From: Drosophila persimilis
Lineage: Eukaryota; Arthropoda; Insecta; Diptera; Drosophilidae
DNA: 64,000 nt
Assembly: GCF_003286085.1 (NCBI RefSeq)
Contig: NW_020825401.1
Coordinates: forward strand, 124,001 to 188,000
Reading direction: 5' to 3'
The translations under genes were made by a program, and so were the position numbers. Shown one piece after another: positions 21,827-33,289 of the stretch. The notes below the pieces were generated by a model that was given only the letters and a program-made list of their open reading frames with translations, was not told the DNA's origin and searched no databases. Every line of letters begins with the position of its first letter. The first letter of the stretch is position 1.

Positions 21827-22513
21827 TTTAACGAACCTAAAAGGGTTCGATACAATCCTTCCCCCAACGTATGATAAACATAAACCTACTAGTAAGTTAC
21901 AACACCCCGCATATAATATTTACCAACACTCCCCCTCTACACATAACTACTCGACACGCGCCGACTCCAAGATCGCTGACCAAACACACCAGGTCAGGCA
22001 GACTTTACCCACTCCGGACCAAGTGACCGATCCGGTGCCATCGGTCACGAAAAGATGACACCGCGGAAGCTCGCGACGAACGCCAACACAAGAAGCGAAA
22101 CCGGGTCAAACCACGATCGCCGAACCCCCGCTGACACAGCAACAACAGGCATATAAATAGGTGTCAGCCAGAACCAGAAGAGCATACTACGCAGAAACAC
22201 GGCCCCGAGTACAGACGTTGTACCTAAAACCATCATGCTAATCTAAGAATTAAAAAGTGCTTAAATATTCGTAATAAAGTGTCTAATCATTTGAACAATA
22301 TCGAATTGCGTAAGTTCATTCCAACTAGCCGAGGCACCGACACAACCCCACCCCAAGTCTACATACGCCATTTAATACACTCCACGAGCAACACTTGCCC
22401 TAGACCCGATTCGCCTTCTCTAAGATAGGCCAACCGCGACGTCTCCCTCAAAGTTCCATCTATTTCTACAAATTTCTACAATTTCGACCTCAGCCTGAAA
22501 TAGGTCCATCACA
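21827..22513 (+). repeat. LTR3 of the array (687 bp, short type)
   Basis: Lacks the 41-bp segment like LTR2. In its first 150 bp it carries variants (CACTCCCCCTCTAC, GTCAGGCAG) shared with LTR4 and not with LTR2. Confidence 0.85.
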
Positions 22514-25192
22514 AGTGGCGCCCGAGTGGTGACTTGAAGGAACGTCGCCGAGGGTTTGTGGAAGAAAACCCCACGGCCGCTAGAGAACCAGGAAAAAAAC
22601 AACGCGAAGAAAACCCCGACCTCGCACAACTTCCAGCGGTGCAGGTTGCGCAACGAGCGGACGAAAGCACGGCACAGCGACAGAGAAACGCGAACGGTGC
22701 CATCACCCCGAGAAGAACCCAAGGGTGGGTACCGGCTGGATACATAGAAGCCGCCGAGAGGAGCTGGAATCCTTCGCGGAGGAATTCGGATTCAGCGGCG
22801 TGGGTAACGTGGAAGATTTGCGGAGAAATTTCGCCGAACTAGTCGCCGGGCCCCTCGAACACGACGCCTGGGTCAGACTGGCGGAGCTCGAGAGGCAGTA
22901 CGCCAAATCACTAGGACGAGCCAGATCCCCACAGCCCGGCACCTCGGCGCAAACGGAGAAGCGGAAGACAGACAGGCAAAGGCAGCGTCCCGCTGCGATC
23001 TACTAAAGCCCCCGCCCCCGAAGCCAAGGCCTTCGCCCATGAGAAGGATCTTGCCGACTGCAGAAGGAAACGGCCCCACAGACGGCCATTACTACAGTCA
23101 CGCCCGAGCTCAACCGGATCTATGACAACCCTCTCCCGGCGTACCAACTCTACGTACGACGACACGAACTGAGAAGTCTGGCGCAACTGACGATGTTTTC
23201 CACAGAGTTCGAGAGTATCCAGGAGCGAAACATACATACCCCATCAACAACCACCAAGGTACACACGGCCAACGGCACAACTAGCGCAAAACGAAGGCGA
23301 GACGAATCGGGCCCAACTCCGAAAACCTCACGGAAACACCCCGGAACCCGCAAGGAGGCCACACCAAGCCGGCGAGCCAGCCCCGGAAGCTACGCATCGA
23401 ATGATCACCACCCCTATCGCCAACCCACACGCGGCCTGCCGCCGTTGCTGAGAAGCTGGACATGCTGCCCGCGACTGCACCAACCCATCGATCCTCTTCT
23501 GTTGGGAATGCAGCAAGAGCGGAACACGCAATGTGTACTGTTGCCGCCAACACCCGTCGGGAAACGACTCGCGTCCTCAGCTGACACGGGAACAGCCGGG
23601 CACGACGCTTCCTCAGACACGCAACTAAAAAAACCGCTACAAGTACATGACGGCCGGATAGTGGCGTGAGTAACTATCGGAGGACGGCGCACGGAACCCA
23701 CGGTCGACACGGGAGCATCGCGAAGCTTCATCAACGGTGACCTCGCCCGCCAACTCGATCACAACAACGACCTGCGAGAGGCGTGCGTCCAGATCCGCCT
23801 GGCCGACGGTTTCGGCACGCGAGATAACTCAGATCTTGCTAACGCGCGTCCGACTAGACGAGCGGGAGGTGCAGATACCGCTCTTAGTACTACCGAATAT
23901 ACTAGAGCAAGTCATCGTGGGGATGGACTTCCTATGCGCCATCGACACAACGATACAGTGTGGCACCACGCGCCTCCATTTTCAAGGTTACCAACGCCCC
24001 CTCTCAAACACGCCGACGATCACAGCCAGCCAAGTACACACCCCAGGACCCACGAACTCGTGACCCCCGTCGCCAACGAATCCCCGGACACGACACGAGA
24101 CACGAACGCAAGAAACAAGGAACACGAAACACGCGGCCGCAAAGGAGCACACTAGCTCCAGGCCCACGCCGAGAAACCCAAGACCAAGCAAAGCAACGAA
24201 GAAAGCCAGTCGGTCCTCCGAGGGCACCGACGCGGTTCCACCAACGAAGGAAAAGAAACCCAGGACGCCCCTCCAGAAGACAGCATGGCCCCACCGGCAA
24301 TAACCGCCACGCAGCAGCCAGACGCTCGAGGTACCAGAAGCGAAAACGCCATCGACACAAGACGCAAGACCTCTACGACAAAAACCGACCAGCTACTCCA
24401 GCGGCCTCTCAGGCAGGAACCGGGAAAGGCGACCACCGCCACACGACGCGCCAATCGGAACCCCGATGCACCTGGAGCCAAGACGCCATCGATTTTCACC
24501 GACATCATGTAACGCCTCCCAGTCAACCCCACGCACAGCGGAATGCGGCCCACCACGACGCCTGTAGCCATGTCGCTAATTTTCACCGCCCAAGCTAGCC
24601 GCTGGTCCAACACCAAGACCATCATCGAGACCCGCACGTTCGTACATCACGCCGAGTACGACGCTGCACAAACACCCCCCAGGGCACACACGAGCACCCC
24701 ACCCACGACGCCACGCCATCGGGTCATTGGTACTGTTACGCCAACACCACCTCTCGAACGCCGCCGAGGGCTTCGCAGCAAAACTAGCCCCCAAATTCGA
24801 TAGCCCCTACCGAGTCAAAAGCTTCCCGACACCGAATATCGCCAAATTACAACATTGCGAAAGCCGGAAGCAGAAAGTCGCGAATATCAACGACCTGAGG
24901 GGATTCCAAAACGTCACGGTCAAAAGAGACAGCGTCGGCAAAACGCGAGCCCGATATCAACCGGCGACACCGCCAAAGGGGAGTCTCCCAAATCAAAACA
25001 AGAAAAGGGCCCGCGGATGACCCAAAAACGCACCCATGATGCGACGCGGAAGAAAAGCTTGCTTCGCAAGTATAGACCCCGAAAGGCGATTTCATCGATC
25101 ACGTTACGTACGCCCTCACTAGAAGAAACCACCAGAGCCCGACCAACAGCCCACGAGGCTTCGTAACTCTCGCCGGGGAAGAAAAGGGAGGG
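22514..25192 (+). pseudogene. Array unit 3 internal region (gag, protease, integrase-tail remnants)
   Basis: 2679 bp. By eye I see no difference from unit 2: it has the same 31-bp and 5-bp segments, the same gag TGA and the same protease frameshift. This points to a very recent duplication of a whole unit, by unequal exchange or conversion. Confidence 0.75.
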
Positions 25193-25942
25193 TTTAACGA
25201 ACCTAAAAGGGTTCGATACAATCCTTCCCCCAACGTATGATAAACATAAACCTACTATTAAGTTACAACACCCCGCATATAATATTTACCAACACTCCCC
25301 CTCTACACATAACTACTCGACACGCGCCGACTCCAAGATCGCTGACCAAACACACCAGGTCAGGCAGACTTTACCCACTCCGGACCAAGTGACCGATCCG
25401 GTGCCATCGGTCACGAAAAGATGACACCGCGGAAGCTCGCGACGAACGCCAACACAAGAAGCGAAACCGGGTCAAACCACGATCGCCGAACCGCCGAAAA
25501 GCAATCCCTACACGGAAATGCATTTTTGTGACCCCCGCTGACACAGCAACAACAGGCATATAAATAGCTGTCAGCCAGAACCAGAAGAGCATACTACGCA
25601 GAAACACGGCCCCGAGTACAGACGTTGTACCTAAAACCATCATGCTAATCTAAGAATTAAAAAGTGCTTAAATATTCGTAATAAAGTGTCTAATCATCTG
25701 AACAATATCGAATTGCGTAAGTTCATTCCAACTAGCCGAGGCACCGACACAACCCCACCCCAAGTCTACATACGCCATTTAATACACTCCACGAGCAACA
25801 CTTGCCCTAGACCCGATTCGCCTTCTCTAAGATAGGCCAACCGCGACGTCTCCCTCAAAGTTCCATCTATTTCTACAAATTTCTTGTGGATTGATCCCTG
25901 GAGGTGACTGAGCTTACTTCAGCCTGAAATAGCTCCATCACA
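25193..25942 (+). repeat. LTR4 of the array (750 bp, long type, 3' end altered)
   Basis: Has the 41-bp segment like LTR1 but many single-base variants of LTR2/LTR3. Near its end, 12 bases are replaced by 34 unrelated ones (about 25885-25918) before the normal AGCCTGAAAT...CATCACA end. It is followed by the right ATGC target copy. Confidence 0.8.
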
Positions 25943-26540
25943 ATGCCCATATATTGGCCAACAGAACATGGAAAAATACCAGATTTTATAAACTGCGCAT
26001 TGAATAAGCTAAAGCCCCGAAAATCACCTGGTTTTGACTTTATGCCGTCTTTATGGCGGATATCCCTACAAGTAACCATTTAATAACCTTGATGATCACA
26101 AAGCGATTCTAAGTCGCTTCAGATGCTAAGTAATGGCTACTACCCCACCATCTATTAACTGTGGAGAGATTACTTGAAAATAGGCGCATACAGGTAAACG
26201 AACAAAAATGCAAGTACGTTACTTTCACTCTCACCAAGCTAAGACCTCCTTTGATTCTGATAAATGCGTCCAACTAGATATGCGGATCCCCTAACGCAAG
26301 CACATAGAAATCAAGAATACTCATCTTACAATTAAAACAAATAACCTCCATTGGCTAATAAACGCTTGCTCTCTCCTAAAAGATGAACAAAAGGCAAAAC
26401 ATTAAGCAAAGCTCGTCTCCCATATAAATCTTTGCAAAATAACTACTCCAAGTTTGTAGCCACAGCCGACTGCAGTAAAACGATCAGCCAGCACAGTGAC
26501 AGATTTCTTATAGGGCCGTATAATATTAATACAATTAACT
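25943..26540 (+). pseudogene. Jockey-type ORF2 fragment, right of the array
   Basis: Continues the endonuclease from 15089 with PIYWPTEHGKIPDF, then by deletion passes to LKPRKSPGFDFMP, the conserved start of reverse transcriptase (K-x-P-G-x-D). Further right, across frames, are RIQVNEQKCKYVTFTLTKLRPP and KHIEIKNTHLTIKTNNLHWLI, the thumb region of jockey-type enzymes. The catalytic FADD region is missing. Confidence 0.55.
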
Positions 26541-26619
26541 CACATATTGTGCAAATAAATTAAAATAAGGTTTGATTACTTGTTAGTTAAAAGTGGAAAT
26601 GCAGCTACGGCCGTGACTC

Positions 26620-27090
26620 TACATTTATACCCGATACTCAGGCAGTATGGCTCCTCTCCGATAGAGGTCGCACACATTCCACGACGAAGAGTGTGTGAGA
26701 GAGAGACAGAAAATAAGCGCGAGGCTACGATACATGGCCAATGCAAATTGATTAGTTCCTTCTAGCTATAATAATGATCCGATTTGATTTAGATTCACCA
26801 GTCTGCTAGATATGGTCATTCTCTATGATTCTGGGTAGAGAGTGGTTTTCTTAAATTTTCGTAGTTTGTGGGGGCGGAATAGGGCGTGGCAAAATTTGGA
26901 AAGAATCTTGATATCACAGGATACAAAATTTCGTTGCTCTAGCTCTTATAGTCTTTGATAACAAGGCGTCAAACAAGACGGACGGACGGACAGACAGACA
27001 TGGCTCTATCGACTCGGAAACGCTTCCTTACGCACATCCACTTTCCCCATTAATGTAAAAAGGACTTACACTAATTTTGAGTATCGGGTA
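26620..27090 (+). mobile_element. DINE-1/INE-1 Helitron-type element
   Basis: Starts with TTTATACCCGATACTCA and ends with TGAGTATCGGGTA, the inverted terminal words of this very abundant Drosophila non-autonomous Helitron. It contains the diagnostic GACGGACGGACAGACAGACATGG run and the CTCTAGCTCTTATAGTC block. No coding capacity. Its right end is cut directly by the BEL-B LTR. Confidence 0.85.
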
Positions 27091-27091
27091 A

Positions 27092-27465
27092 TGTTAAGAC
27101 CTTAAAAGAAATGTCTAGAGATTTGCGAGTTGAGTTATGTGTGCTTTATATGTGATATGACAATGAGGTAGGAGGTACCATTTTGTATACTATAATTATC
27201 GTTAGAGGATACATTTTACTGTGGGTTTCTATTTGAGAGCTTGCTTACATTAGTGTTATTTTGGGACTGCATTTTGGTTAAGTGTGTTCTCCACTTGTGT
27301 TTTGTTGTAGTATCTTTAGTGGGTTACAGATCTTTGTTTACACACGAAAAGTCATTACTTATCTACTTTATGTGATTTCTTTAGAGATCAGTTTTTTGTA
27401 TATAAATATGACTGAATGTGTACAAAATTTTGTTTATGTTTGAAGATTCTGCAAGGGGTCGAAAG
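27092..27465 (-). repeat. 3' LTR of BEL-B
   Basis: Begins TGTTAAGACC in plus orientation and is recognisably the same as 36276-36673 up to GCAAGGGG-CGAA. It shows single-base changes and lacks about 30 bp near 27140 and other small segments. Confidence 0.7.
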
Positions 27466-27519
27466 AGGCATGGCTTTGATTTTTGATAAGTAGAAGTACA
27501 GATAATCATTTACAGTCAA

Positions 27520-28225
27520 TTACAGTGGGTGGGGAAGTGCTATCGTTTGCAGTCTTCGTGCTACCCTAATTATTCTTATGGCATAGATTATTAATACTAT
27601 TATTATTACGATTCCGATAATCAAGGCCGCATGTCCAGAAAAGTTATGGAACTGAAGTCCTTTTAAATCATGATGACCTTCTTTTAAAAATTTTAATTCG
27701 TTTCTTAACTTATTCATTTCTTCTGTATGGTTGTTAATGGATTCCAAACAATTTTTGGTATTTACTGATATTACTTATATAGAAGGATGAAATTGGCTAG
27801 TAGTTTTCTGTTTGAATACTGTGATGAGGTACTAGTATTTTGTCATTGGTTCGCACAGTTCAACCATGTATTATTGTTAAAATTCCTTGTTGCGGAAGAT
27901 CAATTAGTCCTTGATTTAAGTTACTACATTGAATTCTAGCATTAGTGATTACTGGAACTTTGAAGAGCCAACTACCCTGCCTTTCTAATTCGACTTAAAA
28001 TGTCCTTGTCTCTGCTATCTGCCTATAAACGCAATTTGAATTACCTTTTGGTTTGAAAGGAGCTATCTCCTAAGAATTATCATTGTCATTGCTCCAAGGC
28101 CAATTACCTTCGCATACTCTTCTATTCGTTTGCCATTTTTGGCAGTTTTTCAAGGTAGCTTCAGTCATCGAATGTGTAGTAGGCGCTGGTATAGGCAGAA
28201 CTTAGGCACTATTTGTTTTTCTTGT
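27520..28225 (-). pseudogene. BEL-B env, C-terminal part with transmembrane anchor
   Basis: Ends in a helix-forming stretch (ESINNHTEEMNKLRNELKFL) and a strong transmembrane segment (ALIIGIVIIIVLIIYAI) followed by a basic tail, the normal end of an insect retroelement envelope. Upstream, across frames, are cysteine-containing pieces such as NCVYRQIAETRTF. Stops are frequent. It is separated from its N-terminal part by inserted DNA. Confidence 0.6.
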
Positions 28226-28229
28226 TATA

Positions 28230-30240
28230 TGTTAGATTTTCCGTGTCAGGTGTGGTTCAAATTTGGTAGTCGATAGCCTAGACTCAGTCTTTCTTTCTCC
28301 TCGTGGCTTTTGAAGCGGCAAGTTGTGGTTTCGGAAAATTTCAGTGTGTCTCGTTCTAACCAAGAATAAATATACCTATAAAAGTGAGTACGCACTATCG
28401 ACCGCTAAATGTCGGTGTAATGTATACTTTTGTGGTTTTTCCTTTTCTCTCTGGTGCTCTAGTAGCCACTTTGTCCCATACGGTTACATACATATATCTG
28501 TATGTACCTGGAGAAAGAGGGACGAACTATCAAAAAGAAAAAAAACTAAAACCAACCCCTCCCTCTATCGGTGCGGTGCCTGTTCCAAAAAGGGGTAAAT
28601 ATTAGTGTGTGACTTAACTGAGTCATGAAAAGTAGCTTATCCCTATTTTCGTTTTCTGCTTTTCCAACACTTAGAATTGCATATTTCACAGAATAGTGGC
28701 CACTTTACATCGACTTAATAGTACCAAAGTCAACAAGCTGCTCCCGGAGCTTTTAAGTTCATTTAACCCCCCTGCCGTAGATATTGGTCTATTAGAGCCT
28801 TCTGTTGTGCAATAACTCCGTAAAATGTTTTGGTAACGGCCTCCGCCTAGCCGTGCGATATATGTGTCGTCGGTGTGACTTGTGTCTAAGTGTCACTGTG
28901 CTGCCAGCCTCCACCGAAGTATAATACGATCTGAAAATCTGAGCCATGTACATTCCAACGGAATCTAAGTAGGATAGCGAGGAGGTCCGCATATAGTCAG
29001 AAAATAGCCCGTTTGTTTGAAGCTCGAAAATAATGTAAAATAAAAACAAAAAAATTGATAAAGCGACTCGGGGCTGAAGAGAAGCAAGTTTGAGATCAAA
29101 AGTGTCCGACCAGTGAGCTAATGTCAGCCAGCAGAAGCGGGTGAAGTAACTTTGTAGGTAAACTCCGGTTGAATTCTCCCTCCCACACAGAGTCATCAGC
29201 TACGAAAGATCTTTTGCCGCGGGAAACCAACTGTAAGTGAGCTTGACCTATATTATATTCATGTAACCTCTAGTCCACGATTGTGGCGAATGCTTCACTT
29301 TTGCCAGCGTTGTCCTTCGGTCACTGACCTCAAGCTTTTGTCTGAAAACCAGCTGTTCTTTTTCAAAGAAAAAGAAAATGTAACAAAACAAAATAAAAGA
29401 ACGTAAACTAAAAGCAACCCTACCAGATTACAAGCAGCAGTATGTTATATAGGGCCGTTCCTATCTGCTAAGCACTCCGTTGGCCGTAAAAATATTGCGG
29501 TATATTTATAAATTTTCAGCAAGGAAAATAATTAATATATAGTGCTTTATATTATATTGGTTACTTTTATATGTGAACTTATTCCTAATTATATTATTTA
29601 TTTCTATGATTATCTTTAGAACACTTATATGGCATTAGAATAATCGATTTATTTCAGTTTGGTCTAAGGTTTTCTTTGTTGTTAGTGTGGGAGAGAAAAG
29701 TGTAAATGAATTTAGGATATCATAAACCCCGTTTTTAAGATGACTATGAGCTAGAGAATTTTTGTTTAGGAGACATGCAGGGATTGGTGTGGGAGATGGG
29801 GTATAACCCCGACGAGAAAAGGGATCATCCGTAAGCCATATTTTCTCAGGAATTTGGATGATCAAGGTTGGGAGGGCCATGGCTGTTGCATCCAACACCA
29901 GCACAGCTACCCGTCGGGTCGGATATGCATGGCGGAAGCCAACTTCCCTTTCCCTTTGATTCCGTTATTCCTTCTAATTCCCCCCCAGTCTCCTCATCCT
30001 ACTTCCCCAACCCTCTGACACTAGTCATACGGTCGTTCGCAGGGTATTGCACGCGAAAAGGAAAGGACCAGTATAGAAACCCCCCCATACTACCGACAAT
30101 ATAGCCGGAGCCAGCACGTGCACCAGTCTTGCCCGATACACCCCCGAAGGGCTCGAGTGGCACAGTGGCACACACAAAAATATAAGCTATATACTATATA
30201 CCTGAAGCTCAAATCTACCTTGACTAATTCTTGTTCATGC
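28230..30240. other. Unassigned insertion inside BEL-B env (about 2 kb)
   Basis: Sequence between the two env halves that does not continue env on either strand. Open frames are short (up to 134 codons) and I recognise no domain. The part at 29860-30180 is C-rich in character and unlike its neighbours. It could be a solo LTR or a degraded element. No terminal repeats were found. Confidence 0.4.
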
Positions 30241-30256
30241 TCAACCGGCATCGGAA

Positions 30257-31260
30257 TTATCCAAAACAAATGGGATGCGTATCTACCAAACAGGAAATCA
30301 TCACGTTCAGATCTAATTTGTCATCAAAAAAAGTTCCTTTCGCTGTTAATATGCTGTAAATTTCCTTCAATTCTGTTCCAGTTCTTTTTCCTGGAAGCAC
30401 CATTTTTGCTATTTCTCCCTTTATAGATTTTAAAATATTTGGATTTAGTCTACCATTATTAATATCTATCAGTAGACTAATAACTGCTGATTGAATTTGA
30501 TCGAACTCTTCAATCAAGGAGCTTAGTTGCTTTATTACCATAAAGAAATCTATAAATTCTTTGTACACATAGAAACTTTCCTTTAATGCTTCCGTTATGT
30601 TTTCTACTCTAGCGCTCATACTTCTAAAGTTCGGAATTTGTTTTGAGAATATTTACCGTTAACTCTACCGCTGATGTTTTTTTCTTAATTAAATCAGCTA
30701 GGCTATTTTGGTTTTCTAATAAATTTGTCATATTTCCTTCCAACGTTTCCCTATCTTCGGCGTCAATTAACCCAAACAATATATGATAAACAGAAATGGT
30801 GCTCGCTTCTTTCTTTTGTTATCCTGAGTCATGAAAAGTTTATTATTTTCCTCCAGGTCTGCAATTTGTCTTTCCGTATTATCTAAGACATTATTGCACT
30901 GATCTTCAAAAGTATAAAGTTTACCACACACAACTCTCATTTTCCCAATCAATTCTTTCCCCTTTTTTTATAATTTGAAAATACGGGTCCATGTTATAAT
31001 AAACAATTAAATCCCAGGATGAGACGACTATTTCAACGTCACCCCATCGGGTCCAAATATATCGAAGTAGAACTGTTCATTTTTTCACTTGACCACTACG
31101 CCTTTCCTCTGGCAGAAATGTTTGCATTTGATACACAAGCACTAACACTGCTGCCAATAGTCCTAGCTTGGATATTTGAGGTCTACTACGAGTACTTCTG
31201 GTCTCTTTTGGAGTCATTCCTGAGTCTTGCTCTTCTGACTCAATTCCAGTCAATGGACAA
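30257..31260 (-). pseudogene. BEL-B env, N-terminal part with furin-type site
   Basis: Across frames: a hydrophobic leader (ISKLGLLAAVLVLVYQMQTF), LIVYYNMDPYF, matching the corresponding block in the first env at 0.4 kb, then a cysteine-containing region with C-N-N-V-L, and R-K-K-R-A-P-F near 30800, a furin-like site with a hydrophobic fusion-peptide-like start. A helical region of the F-protein type follows. Frame breaks near 30950, 30765 and 30630 and the downstream insertion inactivate it. Confidence 0.6.
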
Positions 31261-31289
31261 ATTTTAGTTATAGGTCATTTTATCAGCCT

Positions 31290-31715
31290 ATCTTGATGTT
31301 TTATAGTTACTACTCTGACTGTATCCTCCCTACCTTTATATATTTATTTTATTTTTCCTAAGGGCCATCTAGCTGGGTGACAGGTTTCATCTTTTATTAA
31401 TACAATCTGTCCTTTTTTAATATTCTGCATTCCTATTTTCCATTTATTTCTCTGTTGTATTGTGTGCAAATAATCATCTTTCCATTTAATCCAAAATTCC
31501 CTTTTCATTTTCTGAATTAATCTCCACCTTTTAAGATTGCCAATTTGTTCCTCTGAAATTGTCTCAATCGGGCCAAATATTGGTCTTCCAATAATAAAAT
31601 GACCTGGTGTTAATACATCCAGATCGTCAATATCATTTGTAGCTTTATACAAAGGGCGTGAATTTAGTACCGCTTCAATTTGATATAATAGAGTTGCCAT
31701 TCCCTCATAGGTCAA
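31290..31715 (-). pseudogene. BEL-B integrase C-terminal part
   Basis: Contains YQIEAVLNSRPL, LTPGHFIIGRP, RWRLIQKMKREFW-KWKDDYL and HPARWPLGKI, the standard BEL order (N-S-R-P-L, L-T-P-x-H-F, W-x-x-W, W-P-L-G). It overlaps the env leader downstream. Confidence 0.75.
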
Positions 31716-31716
31716 A

Positions 31717-32573
31717 TTATTGTCCCCAATTTACCCTTTTTAAGTGATATTTCACGGATTTTACCCCAGCTTCCCAAATACCTCCGAAGTGAGGTCCTGC
31801 CGGGGGAATAAAATGCCACTCGATCTGTTCTCTTTCTAATATTGGAATCACTTTTATGTTGTCTTTGAGGGCTTTTCGGTATTCCTCGTCTAATTTGCGC
31901 GAAGCTCCCACAAAGTTGGTTCCATTATAGGAAAACATTTTTGCACATTTTCCTCTTCTTGAAAAAAATCTTCTAAGTGCAGCTAGAAAAGCATCTGAAG
32001 TAAGATCGCTGACTACTTCCAAATTAATAGCTTTTGTCGCCTTGCATACGAATATGGCAATATATCCCTTATAGGATTTCTGCCCCCGGTTTTTAGAGCA
32101 TCGGATATGGTAAGGCCCAGCGAAGTCTACCCCTGTATTTGTAAACGGGTGCGACATTGGAGCTCTGTGTTTCGGCAGATTTCCCATAATTTGTTCTGCA
32201 GTATTCTGTCGATACCTAGCACAGGTGACACACTCGTTAAGTTTTTTCTTTAAGCAATTTCTTAGCCCAAATATCCAAAATTTTCGCTGGATATAGTTTC
32301 GCATCAAATTAATTCCACCGTGCAATGTTTCTTTATGTTCTTGATAATTAAAGACGTCAAGTGACACTTATCTAAAATCAAACGATGTTTAACCTCAAAT
32401 TCCGCGTTGGAGTTTTGCAATCTACCTCCAACTCGTAACAATCCGTCTTTATCTAAGAACGGATTTAAGCTTAATAGTTTATTTTTTGTTTCTATTTCCT
32501 TGTCATTAATTAGGCTAGCTATTTCGGAACTGAATTGGATTGCTTGTTGTTGTTTGATTTGAATAAACCTCAA
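31717..32573 (-). pseudogene. BEL-B integrase zinc-binding and catalytic core
   Basis: The upstream piece (32573-32304) has FLDKDGLLRVGGRLQNS and HRLILDKCH. After a frame change come HGGINLMRNYIQRKFWIFGLR and C-V-T-C, forming the HHCC zinc finger, and then the DDE core: DFAGPYHI (first Asp), SYNGTNFVGASR where the second Asp is normally D-N-G-T-N and here reads Y-N-G-T-N, and HFGGIWEAGVKSVK (Glu). Loss of the second catalytic Asp would inactivate it even without the frame breaks. Confidence 0.75.
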
Positions 32574-33287
32574 TACATATGCAATGACTCTTTTTGTAGT
32601 TTATGCATAAACGAATATTTTTGTAATAATTCATAAAAAATGTTATTTTTTGCTATTACAATTGTTGTGCCAACAACTAATTTTTCTTCAATTTCCTCTT
32701 TTGGCCAATGTTCCTTAGATTTCGCCAACCATTGAGGCCCTTTCCACCAAATCTTAAAATCTTTTAGCTTATCTTCACTAATGCCCCTTGATGCTACATC
32801 TGCTGGATTGTCTTCAGTTATAACGTGTCCCCATTTAATTGCTTTAATTTTTCTTACTTCGTCAGTTCGACGCCTGATAAACTTGTCTTTATTGTCTCCA
32901 TTCTTTATCCAGGCTAGAGTAATAGTAGAATCACTCCAGGCATAATACTTTACATTACTTCCAACCGCTATTTTCACCCGTTGAATTAATTTTTTCCAGA
33001 AGATGTGCTGCACAAAGTTCTAATTTTGGAATAGTTTTCCGATTCTTCTCTGGATTAACTTTGCTTTTGCTGGCTATTATAATTATAGAACTATCTACCT
33101 TGGCATACACTATGGCAGCATAAGCCTTTTCGGATGCACCGGCAAACCCATGAATTTGCATCGACTTATTGTGCTGAGAATTTAGCCATCTTGGTATCCG
33201 AATGCTCTCCAACTCTGTTAAACTATTTTTAAACCAATTCCATTCCCGAGTATCCTGTTCTGATCCCAATTGTTGTCTGCTAGCCAA
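32570..33287 (-). pseudogene. BEL-B RNase H region
   Basis: Two frames give WNWFKNSLTELESIRIPRWL, IHGFAGASEKAYAAIVY, PKLELCAAHLL and YYAWSDSTITLAWI, ending in EDNPADVASRGIS. In BEL elements F-x-D-A-S is normal; here it reads G-F-A-G-A-S, so the first acidic residue is missing. The domain degrades the RNA strand during reverse transcription in an intact element. Confidence 0.75.
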
Positions 33288-33289
33288 AG

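Larger units (their letters stand above)
15090..25942 (+). mobile_element. Tandem array of a deleted Ty3/gypsy element: 4 LTRs, 3 internal regions
   Basis: Order: LTR1 15090-15817, internal 15818-18460, LTR2 18461-19147, internal 19148-21826, LTR3 21827-22513, internal 22514-25192, LTR4 25193-25942. Unit length is 3371 then 3366 and 3366 bp. Adjacent units share one LTR, as expected from LTR-LTR recombination. ATGC flanks the whole array (15086-15089 and 25943-25946), and the host sequence joins perfectly across it, so the array occupies one insertion site. Each unit keeps the primer-binding site, gag and protease remnants, an integrase tail and the polypurine tract. Reverse transcriptase, RNase H and the integrase core are absent. 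Coding parts resemble the Osvaldo/Ulysses group; this is inferred. Confidence 0.85.

Noticed and set aside
15090..25942. Ordinary satellite DNA made of 3.37-kb monomers
   Set aside because: The monomers contain LTRs with TG...CA-type ends, a primer-binding site and a polypurine tract in the right places, and one 4-bp target duplication flanks the whole array. It is a retroelement array, though it could become a satellite.
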